Assembly: GCA_035551455.1 (NCBI GenBank)
Contig: DASZMZ010000282.1
Location: forward strand, 1 to 61,617
DNA from: Sulfopaludibacter sp035551455
GTDB lineage: Bacteria > Acidobacteriota > Terriglobia > Bryobacterales > Bryobacteraceae
Direction: 5' to 3'
Length of the DNA stretch: 61,617 nucleotides
Positions within the stretch are counted from its first letter, which is position 1; each line of letters starts with the position of its first letter. Below, one piece after another: positions 1 to 8,275 of the stretch. A program made the position numbers and the translations under genes. Below the pieces are notes generated by a model, which was given only the letters and a program-made list of their open reading frames with translations, was not told where the DNA came from and did not search any database.

Positions 1-1725
1 GAAGTCAAACCCGGCATGAAAGCCACCGCCTGGACCGTGTTCCAGGGCACCGAACCCGAACCCGTTCCCATCGAAATCGTCGGCCTCATGAAGAATGCCT
101 GGGGACCCCGCCAGGACATCATCCTGGCCAAAATGGGCGGCAAAGCCATCCGCACCAACGTCGCTGGCGGCATGAGCGGCAGTCCCGTTTATTACAACGG
201 CAAACTCCTCGGCGCAGTCGCCCTGCGGCTCAGCACCTTCTCCCCCGACGCCATCTGCGGCATCACCCCCATCGAACTCATGCTCGAGATCAACGATTTC
301 GACCAGACCAAGCCGGAAACCTCCCGCACCCCGGATAAGGCCGTGGCGCGCAATGCCGGCCAGGTCGCCGTCCCCAGCGGCATGCTCGGCCAGCCCGTCG
401 CCGGCGGCATGCCCATGATGGTGCCCATTGAGACCCCCCTCTCCTTCTCCGGCTTCGGCGAAAGCGCCCTCCAGGAATTCGGTCCCATGTTCCGCCAGTT
501 GGGCATCGCCGTCGCCCAGGGCGGAGCCGGCACCACCACCCACACCAGCAAACCCGTCGCCGGCTGGGAGCACTCCCTCAATCCCGGGGAAACCGTCGCC
601 GGCGTCCTCGTCGATGGCGATATGAGCGTCACCGGTCTCGGCACCGTCACCTACAACGACGGCAAGAAAGTCCTCGCCTTCGGCCACCCGTTCTTCAATC
701 TCGGCCCGGTTAGCATGCCTATGACGAAGGGTGAAGTGCTCATGACCCTCGCCTCCACCTATCAGCCCAACAAGATGGCCAATGCCACCGAAGTCGTCGG
801 CGCTCTCCACCAGGACCGTCACAGCGGCATCGAAGGCGTCCTCGGCGCTGAATCCGACATGATTCCCGTCACCGTCAAAGTCCGCTCGCTCGACGACAAG
901 GAAGCCGTGGTCCGCGAAAAGTCCCTCCACTTCAACGTCTTCGTCCAGCAGAAGTGGACCCCGTACCTGATGATGCTCACCCTCTACAACTCCGTCTCCG
1001 AACTCAACGATTTCCGCGACGAAGCCACCTACCGCCTCAAAGGCAAGGTGGAAATGGGCAGCCACCAGAATCTCGATCTCTCCAACATGCAGACCAATGG
1101 CGATCTGCCCATGCCCGCTCCCATGGCCCTCGCCGGATGGTGGGGCGATAAGTTCAACCGCCTGTACCTGAACAACGTCAAGACCCCCGACGTGAAGAGC
1201 GTCAGCGTCACCGTGGACCTGCTCCCCGAACGCCGCGTCGCCACCGTCGAAAGCGCCTGGGTCGCCAATACCGATGTCCAGCCCGGCGAACAGGTTCCCG
1301 TCAAGGTCTTCCTCCGCCCCTATCGCGGCGACCTCATCGAACGCGATTTCACCGTCAAAATTCCCGAAGGACTCAGCCGCGGCGATCACCGCATCGTCCT
1401 CAGCGACGCCGATACCGCCAACCGCATGCAGAATATCGCCGGCGCTATGAACCGCTTTATCGACCTGCCGCAGACCGTCTCCCTCATCAATCAGGAGCGC
1501 ACCAACACGCGGCTCTACGTTTCGCTGGTGAAATCCAGCCCCACGGCCTATTACGACGATAAGACCCTGCCCAGCCTGCCTTCCAGCGTGCTCAACGTGA
1601 TGCAGTCCGGCCTCTCGGCCAATCGTTCCCTCATCACCTCGCAGGAGACGGCCACTGAGCAGATGGCCCTGCCGTTCGATTCCGTGGTCACCGGCAGCTA
1701 TTCGCTCCGCATCCACGTCAAATAG
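1..1725 (+). CDS. SpoIVB-type S55 peptidase domain protein (5' partial)
   Basis: The reading frame is open from base 1, so the start lies upstream of the window; the visible in-frame ATG at 16 follows codons reading EVKPG, which belong to the conserved stretch before the S55 domain. The motif GMSGSPVYYNGKLLGAV (codons near bases 172-225) is the serine nucleophile region of SpoIVB peptidase S55. A second conserved block, LAFGHPFFNLGPVSMPM (about bases 676-720), is typical of the long acidobacterial members. These proteins are usually secreted or periplasmic; here there is no sign of sporulation genes, so the SpoIVB role does not carry over. The next gene starts 31 bases downstream and is probably co-transcribed. 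The family call is firm; substrate is unknown. Confidence 0.85.
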   Translation, partial: EVKPGMKATAWTVFQGTEPEPVPIEIVGLMKNAWGPRQDIILAKMGGKAIRTNVAGGMSGSPVYYNGKLLGAVALRLSTFSPDAICGITPIELMLEINDFDQTKPETSRTPDKAVARNAGQVAVPSGMLGQPVAGGMPMMVPIETPLSFSGFGESALQEFGPMFRQLGIAVAQGGAGTTTHTSKPVAGWEHSLNPGETVAGVLVDGDMSVTGLGTVTYNDGKKVLAFGHPFFNLGPVSMPMTKGEVLMTLASTYQPNKMANATEVVGALHQDRHSGIEGVLGAESDMIPVTVKVRSLDDKEAVVREKSLHFNVFVQQKWTPYLMMLTLYNSVSELNDFRDEATYRLKGKVEMGSHQNLDLSNMQTNGDLPMPAPMALAGWWGDKFNRLYLNNVKTPDVKSVSVTVDLLPERRVATVESAWVANTDVQPGEQVPVKVFLRPYRGDLIERDFTVKIPEGLSRGDHRIVLSDADTANRMQNIAGAMNRFIDLPQTVSLINQERTNTRLYVSLVKSSPTAYYDDKTLPSLPSSVLNVMQSGLSANRSLITSQETATEQMALPFDSVVTGSYSLRIHVK

Positions 1726-1756
1726 GACGGAGCGTCCAATTTCGTTTGGGAGAATC

Positions 1757-3934
1757 ATGAAAAAGTTCGCATTCGTCCTGGCGGCAGCCGGCATTCTGTT
1801 CGCCGGGCAGACCAGGACCTGGTCGCAAGGCGAGTATTCCGATTTCGAAAAGGGAATACTCAAGAACCTGTCCCTGCGCAGTGATGGCCTGCTCTCGCTC
1901 GCGCCTCTATCGCACCTGTTGTTCGACACCTCCACGGCCTATCTCTGGGCGCTGGCCCAGGATTCAAAGGGCAACCTCTACGCCGGAGGCGCCGGCGCCA
2001 AACTCTTCCGCATTCCCCCCGACGGCAAGGCCAAACTCCTCGCCGATCTCGACGCCCTCGAAATCCACGCCATTGCCGTCGATTCCAAAGATCGCGTCTA
2101 CATCGCCACCTCTCCCGATGGCAAGGTCTACCGCATCACCGGCTCCGCCAAACCCGAGGTCTTCTACGACCCCAAAGCCAAATACATCTGGGCCATGACC
2201 TTCGACCCGAAGGGCGATCTCTTCATCGCCACCGGCGATCAGGGCGAAATTCACCGCGTCACCCCCGATGGCAAAGGCAAAGTCTTCTTCAAGTGCGATG
2301 AGACCCACGTCCGCAGCATGGCGCTCGACCCGGCCGGCAACCTGATCGTCGGTACCGACCCCGGCGGTCTCGTCCTCCGCGTCTCTCCCTCAGGCGAAGG
2401 CTTCGTGCTGTATCAAATGCCGAAGCGCGAAGTCACCGCCGTGGCAGTCGCGCCCGATGGAGCCATCTACGCCGCCGCCGTCGGCAATCGCCAGGCCGGC
2501 AGTCCGCTCCCGCAGCAGGCGGCCTCGCTTCCCGCGTCCACGTCCGTCACCATGACTGCGCCCGGCTCCGCTGGTCCGCCGTCCGGCCGTCCCTCCGCCC
2601 CTCCGCCCGCCTCTCTCGGCACCGGTGGCGTCGCCGGCGGCAGCGAACTCTACCGCATCGAACCCACCGGCAATCCAGTCCGCCTCTGGGGCAACGCGCA
2701 AGACGTGGTGTACGCCATCGCCTTCGATTCCACCGGCCGCGCCATCCTCGGCGCCGGCAATAAGGGCAATGTCTACCGCGTGGAATCTCCCACCAGCTAT
2801 ACCTTGCTACTGCACATGCCGGCGTCGCAGGTCACCGCCTTCCAGCAGGGCCGCGATGGCCGCCTCTATGCCGCCACCGGGAATGTCGGCGAAGTCTACC
2901 AGATCGGCCCCGGCGTCGAACACGAAGGCACCATCGAAAGCGATGTCTTCGATTCGTCCCTCTTTTCCACCTGGGGCCGCGTCAGTTTCGAAGCCCGTCT
3001 GAACGGTGGACAGATAGCCGTCGCCACGCGCACCGGCAATCTCGACCAGCCGCAAAAGAACTGGAGTCCCTGGTCCACCGCCGTCACGTCCACCAAAGGC
3101 GCGCGCGTTACCTCTCCCGCCTCCCGTTTCGTGCAGTGGAAGGCCACCCTCACCGGCGATGGCGGCCACTCGCCGGAACTGGAGTCCGTCGACGTTGCCT
3201 ACCTTCCTAAAAACGTCGAGCCGCGCGTGGAGCAAATCGAAATCACCCCGCCCAACTACAAATTCCCCACCACCACTGCCACCCTGCTCGCTCTCGCCCA
3301 GCCTTCCCAATCGCTGACCTTGCCGCCCCTCGGCAAGCACGCTGCCCCCTCGTTTTCGCTTGATGTCTCCGGCGCCACCCCGTCCATGACTTTCGCCCGG
3401 GGCATGATCGGCGCCCGCTGGCTGGCCACCGACCCGAATGGCGATTCGCTCATCTACACCGTCGAAATCCGCGGCGTCAACGAGTCGCAGTGGAAGCCGC
3501 TCAAAGAGAAGGTCACCGACAAGTACATTTCCTGGGATTCCACCGCTTTCCCCGACGGCGAGTACCGCCTGCGCATCACCGCGTCCGATTCGCCCGGCAA
3601 TCCCCCGGCCGAGGCGCTCTCCGCCAAAATGGAGAGCGATCCCTTCGTGATCGATAACACTCCTCCGCGCATCACCAATCTGGCCGCATCCCGCACCGGC
3701 GCCAAATTGACCGTCCGCTGGCATGCCGCCGACGCCCTCAATAACGTCACGCGCGCCGAGTATTCCCTCGATGGCGGCGATTGGACCATCGTCGCGCCCG
3801 TCGGTAAACTCTCCGATTCGCAAGAGTTGGATTACGAACTCACGCTCGACGCCGCCCCCGGTGAACACACCATCGCCGTCCGCTCCCAGGACGATTACGA
3901 CAACGTCGCCACCGAAAAGACGGTGGTAAAGTAA
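1757..3934 (+). CDS. Secreted beta-propeller protein with C-terminal Ig-like region
   Basis: 725 residues. Residues 1-23 form a signal peptide (KKFAFVLAAAGILFAGQ). Residues about 60-390 contain repeated blades such as AQDSKGNLYAGGAGAKLFRI, AVDSKDRVYIATSPDGKVYRI and TFDPKGDLFIATGDQGEIHRV, i.e. an NHL/SMP-30/PQQ-like propeller. A Pro/Ser/Ala/Gly-rich linker interrupts it near residues 245-295. Residues about 480-725 look like tandem Ig/fibronectin-type beta domains (YTVEIRGVNESQWKPL, RITASDSPGNPPAEA). No catalytic motif is recognised. A plausible ribosome site (gggag) precedes the ATG. Its position behind an S55 peptidase and before a TonB-like gene suggests an envelope or extracellular role; function unknown. 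Confidence 0.8.
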   Translation: MKKFAFVLAAAGILFAGQTRTWSQGEYSDFEKGILKNLSLRSDGLLSLAPLSHLLFDTSTAYLWALAQDSKGNLYAGGAGAKLFRIPPDGKAKLLADLDALEIHAIAVDSKDRVYIATSPDGKVYRITGSAKPEVFYDPKAKYIWAMTFDPKGDLFIATGDQGEIHRVTPDGKGKVFFKCDETHVRSMALDPAGNLIVGTDPGGLVLRVSPSGEGFVLYQMPKREVTAVAVAPDGAIYAAAVGNRQAGSPLPQQAASLPASTSVTMTAPGSAGPPSGRPSAPPPASLGTGGVAGGSELYRIEPTGNPVRLWGNAQDVVYAIAFDSTGRAILGAGNKGNVYRVESPTSYTLLLHMPASQVTAFQQGRDGRLYAATGNVGEVYQIGPGVEHEGTIESDVFDSSLFSTWGRVSFEARLNGGQIAVATRTGNLDQPQKNWSPWSTAVTSTKGARVTSPASRFVQWKATLTGDGGHSPELESVDVAYLPKNVEPRVEQIEITPPNYKFPTTTATLLALAQPSQSLTLPPLGKHAAPSFSLDVSGATPSMTFARGMIGARWLATDPNGDSLIYTVEIRGVNESQWKPLKEKVTDKYISWDSTAFPDGEYRLRITASDSPGNPPAEALSAKMESDPFVIDNTPPRITNLAASRTGAKLTVRWHAADALNNVTRAEYSLDGGDWTIVAPVGKLSDSQELDYELTLDAAPGEHTIAVRSQDDYDNVATEKTVVK

Positions 3935-3953
3935 CTGCAAGGGAAAAGGCGTC

Positions 3954-4454
3954 ATGCTCGAAACACCAGCCGAACCGCGGAATTGGGTTGCAGCCGTCCC
4001 CGTGGTGCTATTCCTGCTCTTCATTGGCGGCGTCCTGCTCTCGCCCGCTACCCCGCGCGCCGTCGTGCCGGACTCCCGAAAATCAGACGTCAAACCCGAT
4101 GCGCTCTATCGACAGGATGGGCAGGCGCCCGCCCCGGCAGCCACGGCGTCCGCGGCACCCGAGCAATCCATCATCTATTTCGCGCCCATCTCCGGCACCC
4201 TGCCGGTGGTCGTATCCACCCCGTCTCCCGCTTTGACAGCGGAAGCGCGCGCCGCCAAAGTCCAGGGCACGGTCGCCGTCCGCATCAAGATCGATACCGC
4301 CGGCAACGTCGGCGATCCCCTCATTCTTCGCGGCCTCTCCCCCAAACTCGATGAACGCGCCCTCCAGGCCGTCATCAACTGGCACTTCCAGCCCGCCCGC
4401 CTGGAAGGCAAACCCGTCGCCTCCGCCGCCTGGGTCGAAGTCCCCTTCCGCTAG
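3954..4454 (+). CDS. Membrane-anchored TonB C-terminal domain protein
   Basis: 166 residues. A single transmembrane segment lies near residues 10-32 (VAAVPVVLFLLFIGGVLLS). A Pro/Ala-rich spacer follows, then a TonB C-terminal fold at about 85-166, with the family signatures VQGTVAVRIKIDTAGNVGD and LDERALQAVINWHFQPA. Energy-transducing TonB proteins connect the inner membrane to outer-membrane receptors; this one is short and has no ExbB/ExbD genes nearby, so it may be an accessory or orphan copy. The gene starts 20 bases after the propeller protein with an aagg ribosome site and is followed by a hairpin at 4458-4485, so it probably closes the three-gene unit. Confidence 0.8.
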   Translation: MLETPAEPRNWVAAVPVVLFLLFIGGVLLSPATPRAVVPDSRKSDVKPDALYRQDGQAPAPAATASAAPEQSIIYFAPISGTLPVVVSTPSPALTAEARAAKVQGTVAVRIKIDTAGNVGDPLILRGLSPKLDERALQAVINWHFQPARLEGKPVASAAWVEVPFR

Positions 4455-4457
4455 TAA

Positions 4458-4485
4458 GACAGACGATCGTAGTCCGTCGTCTGTC
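4458..4485 (+). terminator. Hairpin after the TonB-like gene
   Basis: A perfect 9-bp inverted repeat, gacagacga (4458-4466) and tcgtctgtc (4477-4485), with a 10-base loop, begins four bases after the TAG at 4452-4454. There is no clear run of T after it, so it may be a weak or Rho-assisted terminator or an mRNA-stabilising hairpin. Confidence 0.5.
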
Positions 4486-4487
4486 AC

Positions 4488-4532
4488 TCTTCCTCCGTGT
4501 TCTTCCTCCGTGTCCTCAGTGCCTCCGTGATG
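4488..4532. repeat. CCTCCGTG-type intergenic repeat
   Basis: The 13-mer tcttcctccgtgt occurs twice in tandem (4488-4500, 4501-4513), followed by cctcagtgcctccgtgatg, a third degenerate copy. Stretches of this cctc(c/t)gtg type are scattered between genes in many large free-living bacterial genomes. No protein-coding role is likely. Confidence 0.5.
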
Positions 4533-4647
4533 AAATCCATTTCCCATTTCGCCAATATTTGTTACTTACAAAATAAAGGACTTCCGCATCCTGAATTTCA
4601 GACTCCCCCCACCCCCTCTGTCACCATGAAAACGACCCGAGGAAACT

Positions 4648-5184
4648 ATGCCTACTCAACAACAACTCAAATCAGGACTCGATGCCGAATCTCAATTCGT
4701 CATCGGAGAATCGCGCGAAGCTTTCGCCAAACTCCAATCCGAATACGATACCCACTACACCGCCACCAACCCCGAGCAGCGCTTCTACCTCGACTCGGCC
4801 ATCCGCCACGAATGGCTCCTCCGCCGCTTCCATCGCGTAGAAGCTGAACTCTGGATCCACGAAGCCAAACAAGCCGAACCCGGCACCGGCATCCAACTCG
4901 GCGAAGCCTTCGACAAAACCAGTCCCACCTTCATGAGACTCCACCGCCGTGTCGCCGCCTCCGAAAAGACCTACAAAGAGTCCATGGCCGCCTATCGCCG
5001 CCTCAAAAAAGAGGAGGACGAAAAAAAGGTCGAAAAACCCGCTCCGCAACCCGAACAAACAAAAGAGAAAACTCAACAATTGGCTTCGTTCCGCACATCC
5101 CCCTACCAGCCCCCGCAGCCCAACCCCGCCTCCAAGAAAGCCGCCGGCTGGACCGGAAACGAGCCCCCCGCATGGCGCCTCTAA
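4648..5184 (+). CDS. Conserved hypothetical protein, charged/helical
   Basis: 178 residues. The N-terminal half (MPTQQQLKSGLDAESQFVI; RFYLDSAIRHEWLLRRFHRV) resembles a family that is abundant in Acidobacteria and unannotated. Those members usually begin with an Asn/Arg-rich STGP-type stretch before the segment that corresponds to SGLDAESQFVI; that stretch is missing here, so this copy is shortened at its N terminus. Residues about 105-150 are a Lys/Glu-rich helix (MAAYRRLKKEEDEKKVEKP), and the C-terminal tail is Pro-rich. No signal peptide, membrane segment or catalytic motif is seen. A gagga ribosome site supports the ATG. It stands alone between a repeat-bearing gap and the S9 peptidase. 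Function unknown. Confidence 0.65.
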   Translation: MPTQQQLKSGLDAESQFVIGESREAFAKLQSEYDTHYTATNPEQRFYLDSAIRHEWLLRRFHRVEAELWIHEAKQAEPGTGIQLGEAFDKTSPTFMRLHRRVAASEKTYKESMAAYRRLKKEEDEKKVEKPAPQPEQTKEKTQQLASFRTSPYQPPQPNPASKKAAGWTGNEPPAWRL

Positions 5185-5220
5185 TCAAAATAAATGAGCG
5201 AAGCGAGCCAACAAAACCCC

Positions 5221-5248
5221 GGCCCCTGGCCCCTGGCCCCCGGCCCCC
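5221..5248. repeat. Four tandem 7-bp copies of ggcccc(t/c)
   Basis: Heptamers ggcccct, ggcccct, ggccccc and ggccccc lie head to tail in the gap between the hypothetical gene and the S9 peptidase. They sit about 70 bases before the chosen S9 start, just upstream of a TATATT hexamer at 5270-5275 that could be a -10 element. Confidence 0.7.
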
Positions 5249-5318
5249 TTTTGCGCCCCCGCCTCCTGATATATTGAACATCACAAGTTGTGGCTCCAGC
5301 CCAACGGAGGAATTTCGC

Positions 5319-7982
5319 ATGTACAAGAGACTATTCGCAGGCGGCGTGTTGGCGCTGCTCGCTACTTCCGTCGCCCTCGCGGGTGATACCGTCAACGCGA
5401 CCCCGGCCCCCGTCAAAAAGGCCAATTACGAACTCGCCGCCCAATGGACCTCGTCCAAAGTCGGCAAAATGATCTTCGACCTGGCCGTGACGCCCCACTG
5501 GCTCGATTCCGGCGACCGCTTCTGGTACACCTTCGAAACCAACAAGGGCCGCAAATTCTGGATGGTCGACCCGGCCAAAAAGAATCGCTCCCTGGTCTTC
5601 GACCCCGTCAAACTCGCCGCCCAGTTGACCGGCGCCACAGGACTCCCCTACGATTCGCAGCACCTTCCCATCACCACCATTCGCTTCGTCAAAAGCGACT
5701 CCACCATTCAGTTCGACGTCGTCGTGCCACGCGACGCCATCATCCCCGGCGAAAAGAAACCCCCGGCCGGCACCGTCGCCACCGATGCGCAGCAGAATGG
5801 CGGCGACGATGATCCGCAGCAGCAGGGTGGACGCGGCGGTCGCGGAGCCGCTGCCAATCCCAACCAGAAGACCCTCTACTTCGAATATGAGCTGGCCACC
5901 TCCAAGCTCAATCTGCTGGACGCCCGTCCGCCGCGCAAAGCCGCCTGGGCCAGCATGTCCCCCGACGGCCAGTGGGTGGTCTTCGCCAAGAACCACAACC
6001 TCTACATGATGGACGCCGCCAATTATGCCAAGGCCCAGAAGAAGGCCGACGACACCTCCATCGTCGAAACCCAACTCACCACCGACGGTATCGAGGACAA
6101 CGGCTACGGCGGAGGCCGCGGCATGGGCGGCGACCAGCAGCAGCAACAGCAGGACGGCCAGCAGAACGAAGGCGACGCCCAGAATCAAGACAACAAGAAC
6201 GCCCGCGTCAGCGCCGGCAATGTCTCCTGGTCGCGCGATTCCAAGAAGTTCGCTCTCGTGCGCCGCGATTCCACCAAGGTCGAAAAACTCTGGGTCATCA
6301 GCTCACTCGCCAACCCCCGCCCCACGCTGGAGACCTACCGTTATGCCATGCCCGGCGACAAGGAAATTCCGCAGTCCCGCCTCGAGATCTTCGACGTCGC
6401 GTCCAAGGATCGCAAACTCATCCAAGCCGATTCCTTCAAGGACCAGACCCTCCAGATTGAAGTCGAGCGACCCTCCCTCCGCATGCGCGAAGAGCACGAA
6501 AAGACCGAGGCGCTCTGGGCCACTCCCGGCTCCGACAAACTCTACTTCACCCGCATGAGCCGCGACCTGCATCGCGTCGACGTCTGCTCTGTCGATACTG
6601 CCACCGGCGACGTCAAGCCGCTCATTCAGGAGCGCATGAACGTCTACATCGAGACCAAGCCGCTCCGCGTCATCAATAACGGCGCTGAACTGGTCTGGTG
6701 GAGTGAGCGCGATGGCTGGGGCCACTACTATCTGTACGATTCCAACGGCACGCTCAAGAGCCAAGTCACTAAGGGCGAGTTCGTTGCCGAAGACGTCTCC
6801 TACATCGACGAGAAGGCGCGCACCATGTACCTCACTGCGTCCGGTCGCGAGGATGGCGAGAACCCGTACTTCATGCACTTCTACCGCGCCAATCTCGATG
6901 GCAGCGGCGTCAAAATGCTCGACCCCGGCGACGCTTCGCACGCCGTCCTGATGTCGGACTCCGGCCACTTCTTCGTCGATAACGCCTCTCGCGTGAACAC
7001 CGCCCCCTCCAGTGGCCTCTACGACGCGCAGGGCGCCGAAGTCATGCCGCTCGAAAAGGTGGATGTCACTCCCATGCTGGAAGCCGGCTACAAATTCCCC
7101 GAGCCCTTCAAAGTGAAGGCGGACGACGGAATCACGGACCTCTACGGCGTCATGTACAAGCCGTTCGATTTCGACCCCAACAAGAAATACCCCATCGTGG
7201 AATATGTCTATCCGGGTCCCCAGACCGAGAGCGTCACGCAGGTCTTTTCGCCGCGCAGCAACAATATCGCCCTCGCCAACCTCGGCTTTATCGTGATTGA
7301 AGTGGGCAATCGCGGCGGCAATCCGCACCGCTCCAAGTGGTATCACACGTTCGGGTACGGCAACCTGCGCGACTACGGCTTGGCCGATAAGAAGCATGCC
7401 GTCGAACAACTTGCCGCCCGCTACCCCTGGATCGATATCGATCGCGTCGGCATCACGGGCCACTCCGGCGGCGGCTTCATGTCCACTGCCGCGCTCCTGA
7501 TCTACCCCGACTTCTACAAAGTCGCCGTCTCCGAATCCGGCAACCACGAAAATAATGTCTACAACAATACCTGGAGCGAGAAGCACCACGGACTGAAAGA
7601 AGTCGCCGCTAAAGATGGCAAGGTGACTTTCGAATACACCATCGACAAGAACTCAGAGATCGCCAAGAACCTGAAAGGCCATCTCATGTTGTCCACCGGC
7701 GATATCGATAACAACGTCCACCCCGCGAACACAATCCGACTCATGGATGCCTTGATCAAAGCCAACAAGCGCTTCGATTTCGTGATGCTCCCCGGACAGC
7801 GCCATGCTTATGGACCCATGGCCGAATATTTTTCCTGGGTTCGGGCCGACTATTTCTGCAAGTATTTGCTGGGAGATTTCGATCAGAGCGTGGATATGTG
7901 GGAGTTGAATAACGAACGCCAAGCCGCCGATAAAACACCGCCGGTCCGCCAGGGCCAGCAGCAGCAACAGCGCCGTCAGTAG
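5319..7982 (+). CDS. S9 family (prolyl oligopeptidase/DPP IV-type) serine peptidase
   Basis: The frame is open from 5172, but I choose ATG 5319: it has a ggagg ribosome site 6-7 bases upstream and begins a signal peptide (MYKRLFAGGVLALLATSVAL). 887 residues, secreted or periplasmic. Residues about 60-600 are the DPP IV-like propeller, with Gln/Gly/Asn-rich insertions (GGDQQQQQQDGQQNEGDAQN) between blades. The C-terminal alpha/beta-hydrolase domain carries Ser716 in GHSGGGF, Asp797 in DIDNNVH and His829 in GQRHAYG, a complete catalytic triad. The enzyme should cleave short, probably proline-containing peptides. The C terminus is again Gln-rich. A strong hairpin follows at 7991-8030. Confidence 0.92.
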   Translation: MYKRLFAGGVLALLATSVALAGDTVNATPAPVKKANYELAAQWTSSKVGKMIFDLAVTPHWLDSGDRFWYTFETNKGRKFWMVDPAKKNRSLVFDPVKLAAQLTGATGLPYDSQHLPITTIRFVKSDSTIQFDVVVPRDAIIPGEKKPPAGTVATDAQQNGGDDDPQQQGGRGGRGAAANPNQKTLYFEYELATSKLNLLDARPPRKAAWASMSPDGQWVVFAKNHNLYMMDAANYAKAQKKADDTSIVETQLTTDGIEDNGYGGGRGMGGDQQQQQQDGQQNEGDAQNQDNKNARVSAGNVSWSRDSKKFALVRRDSTKVEKLWVISSLANPRPTLETYRYAMPGDKEIPQSRLEIFDVASKDRKLIQADSFKDQTLQIEVERPSLRMREEHEKTEALWATPGSDKLYFTRMSRDLHRVDVCSVDTATGDVKPLIQERMNVYIETKPLRVINNGAELVWWSERDGWGHYYLYDSNGTLKSQVTKGEFVAEDVSYIDEKARTMYLTASGREDGENPYFMHFYRANLDGSGVKMLDPGDASHAVLMSDSGHFFVDNASRVNTAPSSGLYDAQGAEVMPLEKVDVTPMLEAGYKFPEPFKVKADDGITDLYGVMYKPFDFDPNKKYPIVEYVYPGPQTESVTQVFSPRSNNIALANLGFIVIEVGNRGGNPHRSKWYHTFGYGNLRDYGLADKKHAVEQLAARYPWIDIDRVGITGHSGGGFMSTAALLIYPDFYKVAVSESGNHENNVYNNTWSEKHHGLKEVAAKDGKVTFEYTIDKNSEIAKNLKGHLMLSTGDIDNNVHPANTIRLMDALIKANKRFDFVMLPGQRHAYGPMAEYFSWVRADYFCKYLLGDFDQSVDMWELNNERQAADKTPPVRQGQQQQQRRQ

Positions 7983-7990
7983 GGTTGCAA

Positions 7991-8030
7991 AGAGGCGGAT
8001 CAGGCCCCATAGGTCGCCTGCTCCGCCTCT
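7991..8030. terminator. Bidirectional hairpin between convergent genes
   Basis: Outer stem agaggcgga (7991-7999) with tccgcctct (8022-8030), one mismatch, then inner stem caggc (8001-8005) with gcctg (8016-8020), 10-base loop. It lies exactly between the stop of the S9 peptidase (+) and the stop of the DUF1328 gene (-) and could end transcription from both sides. Confidence 0.7.
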
Positions 8031-8034
8031 CGCC

Positions 8035-8193
8035 TTATATTCGTCGACGGCTGAAGAACATGACCAGCCACAGCACCAGGAAGACGAAGAACAGGACTTT
8101 CGCAATTCCCACCGCCGCACCGGCTAGTCCGCCAAAACCTAGAACGGCGGCCACCAATGCGATCAGGAGAAAAACCAATGACCAATGCAGCAT
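8035..8193 (-). CDS. DUF1328 (YtjA-like) small membrane protein
   Basis: 52 residues starting MLHWSLVFLLIALVAAVLGF and continuing with GGLAGAAVGIAKVLFFVFLV, the two-helix DUF1328/YtjA pattern. I choose ATG 8193 rather than longer in-frame starts because this is the family start and a strong aaggaggg ribosome site precedes it. Members are small inner-membrane proteins, often linked to envelope or general stress; the molecular role is not known. The start region is folded into a 12-bp inverted repeat (separate entry), suggesting control of translation. Convergent with the S9 peptidase. Confidence 0.88.
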   Translation of the reverse strand: MLHWSLVFLLIALVAAVLGFGGLAGAAVGIAKVLFFVFLVLWLVMFFSRRRI

Positions 8194-8226
8194 GTAATCC
8201 CTCCTTACGGGAACTACATGCTGCAT
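8185..8226 (-). promoter_or_regulatory. Inverted repeat enclosing the ribosome site and start codon of the DUF1328 gene
   Basis: Perfect 12-bp arms, atgcagcatgta (8185-8196) and tacatgctgcat (8215-8226), with an 18-base loop. On the mRNA (minus strand) the loop carries the aaggaggg ribosome site and the 3' arm contains the AUG at 8193-8191. The stem would hide the start codon, as in RNA thermometers and other start-sequestering hairpins. Alternatively it is a protein-binding palindrome. Confidence 0.6.
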
Positions 8227-8275
8227 GTGGTGTGCCACTCGCGGATCGGATTGTGTCTATTTCTACTTACCAGTT

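Noticed and set aside
2807..4093. 428-codon minus-strand open frame over the propeller and TonB genes
   Set aside because: Crosses two real plus-strand genes and is Gly-rich without any recognisable domain.
5172..5318. Longer N terminus for the S9 peptidase
   Set aside because: It would overlap the previous gene, is Pro-rich because of the heptamer repeat, and would bury the signal peptide; ATG 5319 has a strong ribosome site.
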